Positions 1-8,514 of a DNA stretch of 64,000 bases are shown here, piece after piece (the first letter of the stretch is position 1; each line of letters opens with the position of its first letter). A model generated the notes under the pieces. It was not told the DNA's origin and ran no database searches. It was given only the letters and a program-made list of their open reading frames with translations. This DNA is from Xanthobacteraceae bacterium (GTDB taxonomy: Bacteria > Pseudomonadota > Alphaproteobacteria > Rhizobiales > Xanthobacteraceae). The DNA lies in contig JAIESR010000013.1 in the NCBI GenBank assembly GCA_019745775.1, positions 1 through 64,000 of the forward strand, in the 5' to 3' direction. A program made the translations under genes and the position numbers.

Positions 1-1571
1 CCGCGGCGGTACTCGAACTTGTCGACCGCCTTCATCAGGCCGATGTTGCCTTCCTGGATCAGGTCGAGGAACTGGAGGCCGCGGTTGGTGTATTTCTTGG
101 CGATCGAGATCACGAGGCGGAGGTTCGCCTCCACCATCTCCTTCTTCGCCTGGCGGGCCTCGCGCTCGCCCTTCTGCACCATGTGCACGATCTTGCGGAA
201 CTCGCCGATCTCGAGGCCGGTCTCGCCGGCGAGCGTCTGGATCGACTGGCGGAATTCCTTGATCTTGTCCTTGTCCTTGGCGACGAAGTTCTTCCAGCCC
301 TTGGCGGAGAGCTTCGACACCCGGTTGAGCCAGCGCGGATCGAGCTCGGAGCCCTGGTACTGCTTGAGGAAGTCCTCGCGCGAGCAGCCGTGGCTCTCGG
401 CGAGCCGCATCAGGCGGCCTTCGTAGCCGACGAGCCGCTTGTTGATGTCGTAGAGCTGCTCGACCAGTGAATCGATGCGCGCCTGGTTCAGCCGCAGCGA
501 CTTCACCGCGGTGATGATCTCTTCCTTGAGCTTCTTGTACTTGCGCTCCTGCGCCGGGGTCAGGTTGTCGCTCTTGAGCTTGAGCGCGATGTCCTGGTCC
601 TGCAGGCGGCGCAGCCGCTTGTATTCGCTCGCCACGGTGTCGAAGGTCTCGAGCACCTTGGGCTTCAGCTCGGCCTCGATCGCGGCGAGCGAGAGCGAGC
701 CCTCCATGTCGTCTTCGTCGAAGTCGCCGTCGGCGGCGCCCTCCGGCTTGCTCTCGCCGTCGCCGTCCTCGTCGTCGGCCGCCTTCGTGGCCTTGAACGG
801 GGTCGCGCCGGCGGGCGCGGTGGCGGGCGCCTGGGTCTGCGGGGTGTGGCCGTTGCTGCCCTGCGCGGCCGGCACGCCCGGCAGCGGCTGACCATCGGGA
901 CCGACCGGCGCCGGCATCGCCTTGGCGTCGGGGCCGGCATAGGTCGCTTCGAGATCGATGATGTCGCGGAGGAAGATCTTGTTGTCGTTGAGCTCGTCGC
1001 GCCAGATGATGACCGCCTGGAAGGTGAGCGGGCTCTCGCACAGGCCCGCGATCATCGCCTCGCGGCCGGCCTCGATGCGCTTGGCGATCGCGATTTCGCC
1101 CTCGCGGGACAGAAGCTCCACCGAGCCCATTTCACGCAGATACATGCGGATCGGGTCGTCGGTACGCTCGGTCGGCTCCTTGGTCTCGGCCTTGGCCGGA
1201 ACCTTCTGCTGGACTTCGACCAGCTCGTTCTCGCCCTCGGCCTCGTCGTCCTCTTCCTCCTTATCGTCATCGTTGGCCTCTTCGGTCTCGACGACGTTGA
1301 CGCCCATCTCGCTAAACATGGCGAGGACGTCTTCGATCTGCTCGGAGTTGACCTCTTCCGAAGGCAAGACAGCGTTGATCTCGTCGTGGGTGACGTAGCC
1401 CCGCTTCTTGGCGGTGCGGATGAGCTTCTTGACCGCGGCGTCCGACAGGTCGAGCAGCGGAAGCGGGGTATCCGGGGTCTCGGAGGCCTCCTTCTTGGGC
1501 GCCTCTGGTTCCTTGACCGCGGTCTCCTTGGTGCTGCCGGCCTTCTGGGTGGCCTTGGTCTTGCTCGCCAT
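1..1571 (-). CDS. rpoD: RNA polymerase primary sigma factor RpoD, 3' end cut by window edge
   Basis: Housekeeping sigma-70, directing RNA polymerase to vegetative promoters. 523 codons are present; the gene runs off position 1. The ATG at 1571 is chosen over the in-frame ATG at 1577 because GAGGAGAG lies 6 nt before 1571 but abuts 1577. The N-terminus is Lys/Glu-rich ([12 protein letters not shown]...), followed by sigma region 1.1 and a long acidic Glu/Asp non-conserved region. The last codons read through region 2 with [18 protein letters not shown] and [18 protein letters not shown], the -10 recognition and core-binding segment. Regions 3 and 4 lie outside the window. It sits downstream of dnaG on the same strand, the usual alphaproteobacterial order. 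Family assignment is certain. Confidence 0.97.
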   Translation of the reverse strand, partial: MASKTKATQKAGSTKETAVKEPEAPKKEASETPDTPLPLLDLSDAAVKKLIRTAKKRGYVTHDEINAVLPSEEVNSEQIEDVLAMFSEMGVNVVETEEANDDDKEEEDDEAEGENELVEVQQKVPAKAETKEPTERTDDPIRMYLREMGSVELLSREGEIAIAKRIEAGREAMIAGLCESPLTFQAVIIWRDELNDNKIFLRDIIDLEATYAGPDAKAMPAPVGPDGQPLPGVPAAQGSNGHTPQTQAPATAPAGATPFKATKAADDEDGDGESKPEGAADGDFDEDDMEGSLSLAAIEAELKPKVLETFDTVASEYKRLRRLQDQDIALKLKSDNLTPAQERKYKKLKEEIITAVKSLRLNQARIDSLVEQLYDINKRLVGYEGRLMRLAESHGCSREDFLKQYQGSELDPRWLNRVSKLSAKGWKNFVAKDKDKIKEFRQSIQTLAGETGLEIGEFRKIVHMVQKGEREARQAKKEMVEANLRLVISIAKKYTNRGLQFLDLIQEGNIGLMKAVDKFEYRR

Positions 1572-1691
1572 CAACATCTCTCCTCACGTCCCCACTGCCC
1601 TGGGCACTCTTGGGGCACCAACCACGTCCCCCTATCCTTAGGAGAACGACTCGATTTTCGATCCCCCTACCCTATGGGGACTGACTCGCAC

Positions 1692-1710
1692 CCCGGGGGG
1701 AAACCCCGGG
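1692..1710 (-). promoter_or_regulatory. GC hairpin in the rpoD leader
   Basis: The 329-base interval between dnaG and rpoD (1572-1900) holds no gene. It contains a perfect 7-bp inverted repeat, CCCGGGG/CCCCGGG, with a 5-nt loop, about 120 nt upstream of the rpoD start. A second hairpin at 1820-1846 has GCCC/GGGC closed by GAAA plus an outer AACCC/GGGTT arm. Neither is followed by a T-run, so these look like leader structure or processing sites rather than terminators. Function is inference. Confidence 0.35.
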
Positions 1711-1900
1711 CACCGCCAACGCGTCCACCCCGACCGCGCACCATCCGGTAGCCGCGAATCAGCGCGGCCGCCAGTGTCATCGGAGCCCACTAAGCTCCGA
1801 TTAACCCTATCCGCAACCGAACCCAAGCCCTTTCGGGCCAAGGGTTTTCGCTACGGACCAGGCCGGCCGGCGCCCCGCGCTCCGGCCGATTTTCCACCAC

Positions 1901-3883
1901 TTACAAGGTCTGTGCGGTGCGGCCTGACGCGGCGCCGAACCCTTCGATCAGGGCTTCGGTGCCGTCGAGGGTCGCCATCCGGGCTTTCACGTCCTGCAAC
2001 CAGGAGTAGTTAGCCTCGGTCGTCTCGCGTCCCAGCGCCTGCTCGGCGTCCTTGAGCTCCCTAAGTAAGGAGTGCCACTGCCGATGCAAGGCGATGAGCT
2101 GGGTCCATGTCGTCAGCACGTCGTCGGGGCTGGCCTCTGGCCGAGCCCCCCAGACCGAAGCGGTCGTGATCGCCTTTTCCACCCGGGAAATCTGCTCGGC
2201 AAAGCCGCGGCGGACGAGCTCCTCGCGCATGGCGGCGCCGTCATAGTCACCTTCGTGGGCCGCGATGTCGATCAGGGCGAGCTTAAGCCTCTCGATCTCG
2301 GGATGGCGGAACTCCAGCCCGGAAATGTCCTCGAGATGGTCGTGCAGCAGCCAGGGATGATTGAGCACCGACTGCAGGATCAGCGCCTCACGACGCGGGA
2401 TAACGGCGCCACGACCGCGATGCACCGGGCTGGTGGCGAGTTGCGGGCTCGCCACCACGTACGGCATGCCGTTCGCCAGCGGTGGCGGCTGTCGGCGCGC
2501 GAACCCGCCACGCCCTTGCGGCTTGCGATCGGCCCAGCCGCTGCCGCGGCCGCTCCAGTTGCGATCGCCGCCCCAAGACGGCCGTCCTGCCTGCGCCCCG
2601 CGCGGTCCGCCTCCAGGTGAAAGCAAATTGCGCAGGCGCGCGCCGAAATCCTGCCGGTAATATTTGCGCACGGTCTCGTCGGCGATCGTCATGGTGACTT
2701 CACCCAGGCGCGCCTCCAACGCCGCACGGCGCTCCGGCGTATCGAGCGGATTGGCCTCGGTCTCACGCTTCCACAGCACGTCGGCGAGCGGACGCGCGTT
2801 GTCGATCAATTCCGCCGCCGCCTCGCGGCCGCCGGTGCGCACCAGATCGTCGGGATCGTTGCCTTCCGGCAATGTCGCGAATTTCAGGCTCTTACCGGGC
2901 CTGAGCAGCGGCAGCGCGATGTCGACGGCCTTGTAGGCGGCGCGATGGCCGGCGGCGTCGCCGTCGAAGCAGAGCACCGGCTCGTCGACCATCTTCCAGC
3001 AGAGCGCGAGTTGTTCCGCCGTCAGCGCGGTGCCGAGCGGCGCGACGGTCGCCTCAAACCCGGCCGACGCCATCGCGATGACGTCGACATAGCCTTCGAC
3101 GGCAATCACCGGCGCGCCCTTATGCGCGGCGGCGCGCGCGCTCGCGATGTTGTAGAGCGTCGCGCCTTTGTGGAAGAGCGGCGTCTCGGGCGAATTCAGA
3201 TATTTCGGCTGCCCGTCCTTCTCGAGCGTGCGGCCGCCGAAGGCGATGACGCGGCCGCGATAGTCGCTGATCGGGAAAATCACCCGGTCGCGGAAGCGAT
3301 CGAACGGCACCGGGATGTCAGGGCCGCCGATGAGAAGCCCGGCAGCCACCATGTCCTCGACCGAAACGCCTTCCTTGCCGAGGTGCTCCTTCAGCGCGAA
3401 ACGCTCGGCCGGCGCATAGCCGAGACGGAACGCCACCTGCGTCGCCGGATCGATGCCGCGATCGGCGAGATAGCCGCGCCCCCGTGCACCGGCGCGTGAG
3501 GCAAGCGTCGCCTCGAAGAACTTCGCCGCCAGCTCGACCACGTCATGCAGCGTCTTGCGGTGTTGCTCGCGCGCCTCGTCTTCATAGGAAACTTTCGGCA
3601 GCGGCATGCCGGCCTGCTGCGCGAGCTGCTCGACCGCCTCGGGGAACGAGAGCCCCTCGGTCTCCATCACGAAATCGAAGATGTTGCCGTGCTTGCCGGA
3701 GGAGAAGTCGTGATAGAAACCCTTCTGGTCGTTGACCGTGAACGACGGCGTCTTCTCCTTGTTGAAGGGCGACAACCCCTTCCACTCGCGTCCGGCCTTC
3801 TTCAATTTCACGCGGCGGCCCACGACTTCCGACACCGGAAGCCGCGCGCGCAGCTCGTCGAGGAATTGGGCCGAGAATCGCAT
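1901..3883 (-). CDS. dnaG: DNA primase DnaG with degenerate zinc-binding domain
   Basis: Synthesises RNA primers at the replication fork. The start is ATG 3883; an upstream in-frame TTG at 3895 is less likely. 660 aa. The N-terminal CHC2-type domain (about residues 30-100) keeps the fold signature (GLSPFNKEKTPSF, FYHDFSSGKHGN), but the four canonical zinc ligands CxxH...CxxC are Ser38, Asn41, Asp59 and Ser62. The TOPRIM core follows (VIAVEGYVDVIAM; LCFDGDAAG with the acidic metal-binding residues), then a Gly/Arg-rich linker (GRPSWGGDRNWSGRGSGWADR) and a C-terminal helicase-interaction domain. It is upstream of rpoD on the same strand. DnaG identity is secure; loss of zinc binding is read directly from the missing ligands. 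Confidence 0.96.
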   Translation of the reverse strand: MRFSAQFLDELRARLPVSEVVGRRVKLKKAGREWKGLSPFNKEKTPSFTVNDQKGFYHDFSSGKHGNIFDFVMETEGLSFPEAVEQLAQQAGMPLPKVSYEDEAREQHRKTLHDVVELAAKFFEATLASRAGARGRGYLADRGIDPATQVAFRLGYAPAERFALKEHLGKEGVSVEDMVAAGLLIGGPDIPVPFDRFRDRVIFPISDYRGRVIAFGGRTLEKDGQPKYLNSPETPLFHKGATLYNIASARAAAHKGAPVIAVEGYVDVIAMASAGFEATVAPLGTALTAEQLALCWKMVDEPVLCFDGDAAGHRAAYKAVDIALPLLRPGKSLKFATLPEGNDPDDLVRTGGREAAAELIDNARPLADVLWKRETEANPLDTPERRAALEARLGEVTMTIADETVRKYYRQDFGARLRNLLSPGGGPRGAQAGRPSWGGDRNWSGRGSGWADRKPQGRGGFARRQPPPLANGMPYVVASPQLATSPVHRGRGAVIPRREALILQSVLNHPWLLHDHLEDISGLEFRHPEIERLKLALIDIAAHEGDYDGAAMREELVRRGFAEQISRVEKAITTASVWGARPEASPDDVLTTWTQLIALHRQWHSLLRELKDAEQALGRETTEANYSWLQDVKARMATLDGTEALIEGFGAASGRTAQTL

Positions 3884-3966
3884 GGTGATTCGCAAGGTTA
3901 GCCCGTAATCTGGGTCAAGACAGCGCGATCATTGGGGCCACCGGCGGCGGGCGAAGTTGTCCCACT

Positions 3967-3999
3967 TATCCACAGGCAGGTCACCCCCCTGTGGATTTC
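3967..3999. promoter_or_regulatory. DnaA-box-like inverted repeat upstream of dnaG
   Basis: A perfect DnaA-box 9-mer, TTATCCACA (3967-3975), faces TGTGGATTT (3991-3999, two mismatches to the inverse box). Together they make a perfect 9-bp inverted repeat, ATCCACAGG/CCTGTGGAT, with an 11-nt spacer. It lies about 85-115 bp upstream of the dnaG ATG, where an operator could sit. A role in DnaA control of dnaG is inference. Confidence 0.4.
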
Positions 4000-4095
4000 C
4001 CAAGGAAAAATCATGGCGCGGCGGTTTGCGAGCGTTTGGCTGGCCTCCTGGATGGCAGGCGCCGGCGCCGGGCCGGAAACACAAAGGAGATGCTC

Positions 4096-4815
4096 ATGGC
4101 GGAAACGGCGCGCAAAACCTTCGTCCTGGTGCACGGCGCCTGGCATGGCGGCTGGTGCTGGCGGCGCGTCGCCGATCGGCTCGATACCAAGGGTCACAAG
4201 GTGTTCACGCCGACGCTGACCGGGCTCGGCGAGCGCTCGCACCTCTTGAGCACCGCCATCGACCTCAACACCCACATCACCGACGTCGTCAACGTGTTCA
4301 AGTGGGAGGACATCCGGGACGCGTGCCTGGTCGTGCATTCCTATGGCGGATGGCCGGGTTCCGGCGCGATCGAGCAGATCGGCGACCGAGTCTCCGCGAT
4401 CGTCTGGCTCGACGCGTTCAAGCCGGAGAATGGCGAGCGCCCGTTGGATACCGCATCCTCGTTCGCGCGCGACGGCGTCGAGGCTGCGGTCGCGCGCGGC
4501 GAAGCGGGACGGCCGGCGCCGGATGTGCAGGCGTTCGGCCTCAACGAGGCGGACCGCGCCTGGGTCACGTCCAAGCTGACGCCGCAGCCGACCGGCGTCT
4601 ACCTGACCAAGATCAAGCTCACCGGCGCGCGCGAGCGGGTGGCGAAGAAGACCTATATCCGCGCGCCGAAATATCCGCAGCCGGGCTTCGACAAGGCCTA
4701 TGCCGACTGCAAGGCCGACAAGACCTGGCAGACCTTCGAGACCGCCACCGCCGGCCACGACGTGATGGTCGACGATCCCGACTGGCTGACGGACATCCTG
4801 CTGAAGGTGTCGTGA
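4096..4815 (+). CDS. Cytosolic alpha/beta hydrolase (tandem copy 1)
   Basis: Alpha/beta-fold esterase-like hydrolase of the AB_hydrolase_6 / plant-esterase-like type, 239 aa. AAGGAG at 4084-4089 is 6 nt before ATG 4096; an ATG at 4090 touches the SD and is rejected. It has the oxyanion-hole strand VLVHGAWHGGWCW, a nucleophile elbow around Ser in VVHSYGGWPG, an acid candidate in VWLDAFKPENGE, and a late His in TAGHDVMVDDPDW. No signal peptide is visible, so it is probably cytosolic. The next gene is a close paralog with a Tat signal, which implies tandem duplication. Substrate unknown. Confidence 0.85.
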   Translation: MAETARKTFVLVHGAWHGGWCWRRVADRLDTKGHKVFTPTLTGLGERSHLLSTAIDLNTHITDVVNVFKWEDIRDACLVVHSYGGWPGSGAIEQIGDRVSAIVWLDAFKPENGERPLDTASSFARDGVEAAVARGEAGRPAPDVQAFGLNEADRAWVTSKLTPQPTGVYLTKIKLTGARERVAKKTYIRAPKYPQPGFDKAYADCKADKTWQTFETATAGHDVMVDDPDWLTDILLKVS

Positions 4816-4933
4816 GCGCCTGACGTGGGCGCGATCCCACCACCTTAGGGAAAATATATCGGACTGCACCGACGGTGCGGACGCACGCGCGCGCGCACGC
4901 TACACTCCTGCAACAACATCAGGAGGAGCGTCC

Positions 4934-5737
4934 ATGTCGAACCTTTCAATGAGCCGCCGCACCGTGCTCTCCACCGCAACCGCCGGCGTCGGCGCGGCCG
5001 CGCTCGGCACCACGCCGGCGGTGGCGCAAACGCGCAAGACGTTCGTGCTCATTCACGGCGCCTGGCACGGCGGCTGGTGCTGGCGGCGCGTCGCCGATCT
5101 GCTCGAAGCGAAAGGTCACAAGGTCTATGCGCCGACGCTGACCGGCCTCGCCGACCGCTCGCATCTCCTGAGCAAGGACGTCATCCTCGACACCCACATC
5201 GCCGACATCGCCGGCCTGTTCAAATGGGAAGACCTCAAGGACGTGTGCTTCGTGGTGCATTCCTATGGCGGATGGCCGGGCTCGGGCGCGCTCGAGCAGA
5301 TCGGCGACCGGGTCTCGTCGATCGTCTGGGTCGATGCGTTCAAGCCGGAGGACGGCGAGCGCGGCACAGACACCGCCTCCGAGTTCAGCCGCAAGGCGCT
5401 CCAAGCCGCCGTTGCCAAGGGTGAACCCGGCCGGGCTGCGCCGCCGGCGGCGGCATTCCACGTCAATGAGAAAGATCGTGCCTGGGTTGATTCCAAGCTT
5501 ACACAGCAGCCGAATGGCGTCGCGCTGCAGCCGATCAAGCTCACCGGCGCCCGCGAGAAGATCGCGAAGAAGGTTTATATACGCGCCTCAAAATATCCAC
5601 AGCCGACGTTCGACAAGGTCTATGCCGCGTGCAAGGCCGATAAGACCTGGCAGACGTTCGAGACCACCACCGCTGGCCACGACATCATGGTCGACGATCC
5701 GTCCTGGCTCACCGACATCCTGCTGAAGGTCGCCTAG
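4934..5737 (+). CDS. Exported (Tat) alpha/beta hydrolase (tandem copy 2)
   Basis: Paralog of the preceding gene, 267 aa, aligned almost without gaps over the catalytic domain (HGAWHGGWCWRRVAD, VVHSYGGWPGSGALEQ, TTAGHDIMVDDPSW). It adds about 30 residues: MSNLSMSRRTVLSTATAG with a twin-arginine motif, then a hydrophobic stretch and an AVAQT-like cleavage site, so the enzyme is probably sent folded to the periplasm. The SD AGGAGGAG (4920-4927) supports ATG 4934. The 118-bp gap before it contains a (GC)n tract and a GCACC/GGTGC hairpin, so it may have its own promoter. It converges on the neighbouring receptor gene with 2 bp between stops. Substrate unknown. Confidence 0.85.
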   Translation: MSNLSMSRRTVLSTATAGVGAAALGTTPAVAQTRKTFVLIHGAWHGGWCWRRVADLLEAKGHKVYAPTLTGLADRSHLLSKDVILDTHIADIAGLFKWEDLKDVCFVVHSYGGWPGSGALEQIGDRVSSIVWVDAFKPEDGERGTDTASEFSRKALQAAVAKGEPGRAAPPAAAFHVNEKDRAWVDSKLTQQPNGVALQPIKLTGAREKIAKKVYIRASKYPQPTFDKVYAACKADKTWQTFETTTAGHDIMVDDPSWLTDILLKVA

Positions 5738-5739
5738 CC

Positions 5740-6729
5740 TTACTGCGGGAACAGCCCCGAGTCTCTCACGATGCGCTCCGAGCGCACCCGGTCGGCCGCG
5801 AGATACTCGGCATATTGCTCCGGCGTATTCAGCACCGGCTCGAGCCCGCGATCGATGAAATGGCGCTGCCTGAACGTCGGCTCGTTGGCGATCTCGACGA
5901 TCTCGTTGCGCACGCGATCGGTGATCGCCTTCGGCGTACCGGCCGGCGCCAACAGCCCGAAGAAGGCGCGGGTGTGGTCGCGCGCGAAGCCCATCTCGCC
6001 GAGCGTCGGCACCTCCGGAATGAAGTCGACGCGCTTGTCGGAATCGACCAGGATCGGTGTCACCTGTCCGGCGCGGATGTAGGACAGGAAGTTGCCGAGA
6101 CCGAGGAAGCCGACCGGCGTCACGCCGGAGAGCATGTTGGTCACGGTGTCGCCGCCGCCCTTGAACGGCACGCGCACCAGGTCGGCATTCGCCTTTTTCT
6201 TCCAGCTCTCCATGAAATAGACGAGCGACGACGACGGCGCCGAATACGACAGCGTGCCGGCCTTCGCTCGCGAATGGGCGGCGAGTTCGTCAAGCGTCTT
6301 CACGCCGAGCTTGGAGCTGACGCCGAGCGCCTGGGTAATGAAGAAGAAGTTGGTGATCGGGTCGAAGCTTTTCGCCGGGTCGTAAGGCAGGTTCTTCTGG
6401 GTGAACTGGTTGTAGGTCAGCGGCTCGCCCGGCATGACGCAGAATGTATAACCGTCCGGCGGCGCCTCCGCGCAGGCGCGGGCGCCAAGAATCATGAAGC
6501 CGCCGGCCCGGTTCTCGACCACGACCGGCTGCCCCAGCCGCTTGTGCAGCGGCTCCGACAATGCGCGCACGAACACGTCGCTGATGCCGCCCGGGCTCGT
6601 GGTCACGATCACGCGGATCGGCCGCGTCGGGTAGCTTTGCGCCAGGGCAGGCGCCGCCGAAAGCGCAACCAAGGCGGTCAGGCAGGCCATGGCGGCGCGG
6701 CGCCTCAAATGGTCCAAAGCACGGTCCAT
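5740..6729 (-). CDS. Bug-family (TctC-like) periplasmic solute-binding protein
   Basis: Extracytoplasmic receptor of the tripartite tricarboxylate transporter (Bug) family, 329 aa. The start ATG 6729 has GGAGGG 9 nt upstream. It has a signal peptide (ACLTALVALSAAPALAQ), then SYPTRPIRVIVTTSPGGISD, the family's first strand and ligand loop. ARACAEAPPDGYTFCVMP carries a Cys-x10-Cys pair shared with the receptors at 8515, 9578 and 14137. No TctA/TctB membrane partner is in the window. It is divergent from the CocE-type hydrolase, suggesting a shared control region. Ligand unknown, probably a carboxylate. Confidence 0.9.
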   Translation of the reverse strand: MDRALDHLRRRAAMACLTALVALSAAPALAQSYPTRPIRVIVTTSPGGISDVFVRALSEPLHKRLGQPVVVENRAGGFMILGARACAEAPPDGYTFCVMPGEPLTYNQFTQKNLPYDPAKSFDPITNFFFITQALGVSSKLGVKTLDELAAHSRAKAGTLSYSAPSSSLVYFMESWKKKANADLVRVPFKGGGDTVTNMLSGVTPVGFLGLGNFLSYIRAGQVTPILVDSDKRVDFIPEVPTLGEMGFARDHTRAFFGLLAPAGTPKAITDRVRNEIVEIANEPTFRQRHFIDRGLEPVLNTPEQYAEYLAADRVRSERIVRDSGLFPQ

Positions 6730-6874
6730 GCGGCTGTCCCTCCAAAATCTGTGCAAGAGTAGATCAGGCACGAACAGTCTGGCCAATCTATTGTAAGGCT
6801 TTCCGGGTGCGGCTTGCTGATGCGGGCCGTCCGCCCCCCCGCCCCGGCGCCTCCCCGGACATGAAGCCGACCCG

Positions 6875-8509
6875 ATGAAAACCGAACGAACCATGGTGAC
6901 GATGCGCGACGGCGTGCGCATCTCGGTCTGCGTCTACCGCCCCCACGGTGACGAGCGCGTGCCGGCACTGTTCGCGGCCTCGCCCTACCAGCACGAGTTC
7001 GACACCGTGCCCGCCTATCCGCTGTTCCTGTGGCGCGAGACCGGTCCGATCGAGTGGTACGTCGAGAACGGCTACGCCTATGTGCACGCCGACGTGCGCG
7101 GCTCCGGCGGCTCGGAAGGCGAGTTCGGCTTCATGGACGCTACCGAGCAGCAGGACTACGTGCAGCTCATCGCCTGGATCATCCGTCAGAGCTGGTGCAA
7201 CGGCAAGGTCGGCGGCATCGGCCAGTCCTACTACGCCATGGCGCAGTGGCTGATGGCGACATTGAACCCGCCCGGCCTCGCCTGCATCGCGCCCTATGAC
7301 GGGCTGGTCGATCAGTATCGCTGCTCGAACTATCACGGCGGCATCTACTGCAGCTACCGCACGCACTGGTACGGCAACCTGCGCGTCGACAACATGCATC
7401 GCCCGGCCGGCAAGGAAGGCCGCGCGCCGATGCGCTTCGATCTCGTCGGCGCGATCGCCGAGCATTCGCTCGATGACGACTTCTGGCGCGAGCGCTCGCC
7501 GTACTGGCGGCTGGCCGACATCAAGGTGCCGGTGCTCTCGATCGGCCACTGGGGCAAGATGGGCCTGCACCTGCGCGGCAACATCCTTGGCTACGAGGGC
7601 GCCGTCAACGCGCCGCGGAAGCTCGTCGTCACCGGCGCCAAGACCGTGCACGAGGCCCACCACCAATACGACCAGATCGAATTCCACGAGGACGAGCTGC
7701 TGCCGTTCTACGACGCGCACCTCAAGGGCGTCGACAACGGCTTCATGGACGAGCCGCCAGTACGGGTCTTTGTGCGCGGAATCAACCAGTGGCGCGACGA
7801 GGAGGAATGGCCGCTCAGGCGCGCGGCCTATGTGCCGTTGCATCTGCGCCAGGGACCGTCCGGCAGCGTGACATCGCTCAACGACGGCAAGCTGTCGATC
7901 GATCCGCCGCCCGCCGATGAGGGCGCGACCAGCTACACCTATCCGGACTGGCAATGGGTGAACGGCGTGGTCGCGAACGGCCCCAACGGACGGCCCGATC
8001 CGACGCGTCGCGTACTGACCTTCACGTCCGCGCCGCTCACGTCGGACATCGAGGTGACGGGGCCGATCGTGCTGAAGCTCTTCGCCTCTTCGGACCAGAT
8101 CGACACGCGCTTCATCGTGAAGCTCGCCGACCAGTTCCCGCAGGACGATGCCGCCCGCGCGAAAGGCGACCAGCCCGCGTTCACCAACGTGTCGAAGGGC
8201 TGGCTCAAGGCCTCGCACCGCGAGAAGGACGCCGAGCGCTCGACCGACATCCGGCCGTTCTACACCCACACCAGCCCGCAGCCGCTGACGCCTGGCGAGA
8301 TCTACGAATTCGATATCGAAGTGCTGCCGGTGTCATACGTGTTTCGCAAGGGGCATCGCATCCGGCTCGAGATCGCCAACGGCGACTCTCCCCTCACCGA
8401 CGCGGTGTTCACGCACCCCTATCATCCGACGCTGATCGGCACCGATACGATCCACCACAACGCGGTGCATGCGTCGCGCATCCTGCTGCCGGTGGTGCCG
8501 GGCGAATAG
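6875..8509 (+). CDS. CocE/NonD family hydrolase (X-Pro dipeptidyl-peptidase S15 type)
   Basis: Serine hydrolase, 544 aa, with an N-terminal S15/CocE alpha/beta domain (MVTMRDGVRISVCVYRP, VHADVRGSGGSEGEF) and nucleophile Ser118 in GGIGQSYYAMAQW. The C-terminal beta-jelly-roll (about residues 300-544; LTSDIEVTGPIVLKLFASS, FDIEVLPVSYVFRKGHRIR) is typical of X-Pro dipeptidyl-peptidase C-terminal domains. Known relatives cleave cocaine, acyl esters, amides or glutaryl-7-ACA; the substrate here is unknown. The start ATG 6875 overlaps the stop of a five-residue upstream minicistron (ATG 6861). No signal peptide is visible. Flanking Bug receptor genes suggest uptake and hydrolysis of the same class of compound. 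Confidence 0.88.
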   Translation: MKTERTMVTMRDGVRISVCVYRPHGDERVPALFAASPYQHEFDTVPAYPLFLWRETGPIEWYVENGYAYVHADVRGSGGSEGEFGFMDATEQQDYVQLIAWIIRQSWCNGKVGGIGQSYYAMAQWLMATLNPPGLACIAPYDGLVDQYRCSNYHGGIYCSYRTHWYGNLRVDNMHRPAGKEGRAPMRFDLVGAIAEHSLDDDFWRERSPYWRLADIKVPVLSIGHWGKMGLHLRGNILGYEGAVNAPRKLVVTGAKTVHEAHHQYDQIEFHEDELLPFYDAHLKGVDNGFMDEPPVRVFVRGINQWRDEEEWPLRRAAYVPLHLRQGPSGSVTSLNDGKLSIDPPPADEGATSYTYPDWQWVNGVVANGPNGRPDPTRRVLTFTSAPLTSDIEVTGPIVLKLFASSDQIDTRFIVKLADQFPQDDAARAKGDQPAFTNVSKGWLKASHREKDAERSTDIRPFYTHTSPQPLTPGEIYEFDIEVLPVSYVFRKGHRIRLEIANGDSPLTDAVFTHPYHPTLIGTDTIHHNAVHASRILLPVVPGE

Positions 8510-8514
8510 CCGAG

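Noticed and set aside
1774-2013. A small frame between dnaG and rpoD on the plus strand
   Set aside because: It has no SD, spans the dnaG stop on the other strand and its codons look antisense; no support.
4885-4899. (GC)n dinucleotide tract before the second hydrolase
   Set aside because: It is too short to be more than a chance tract in GC-rich DNA.
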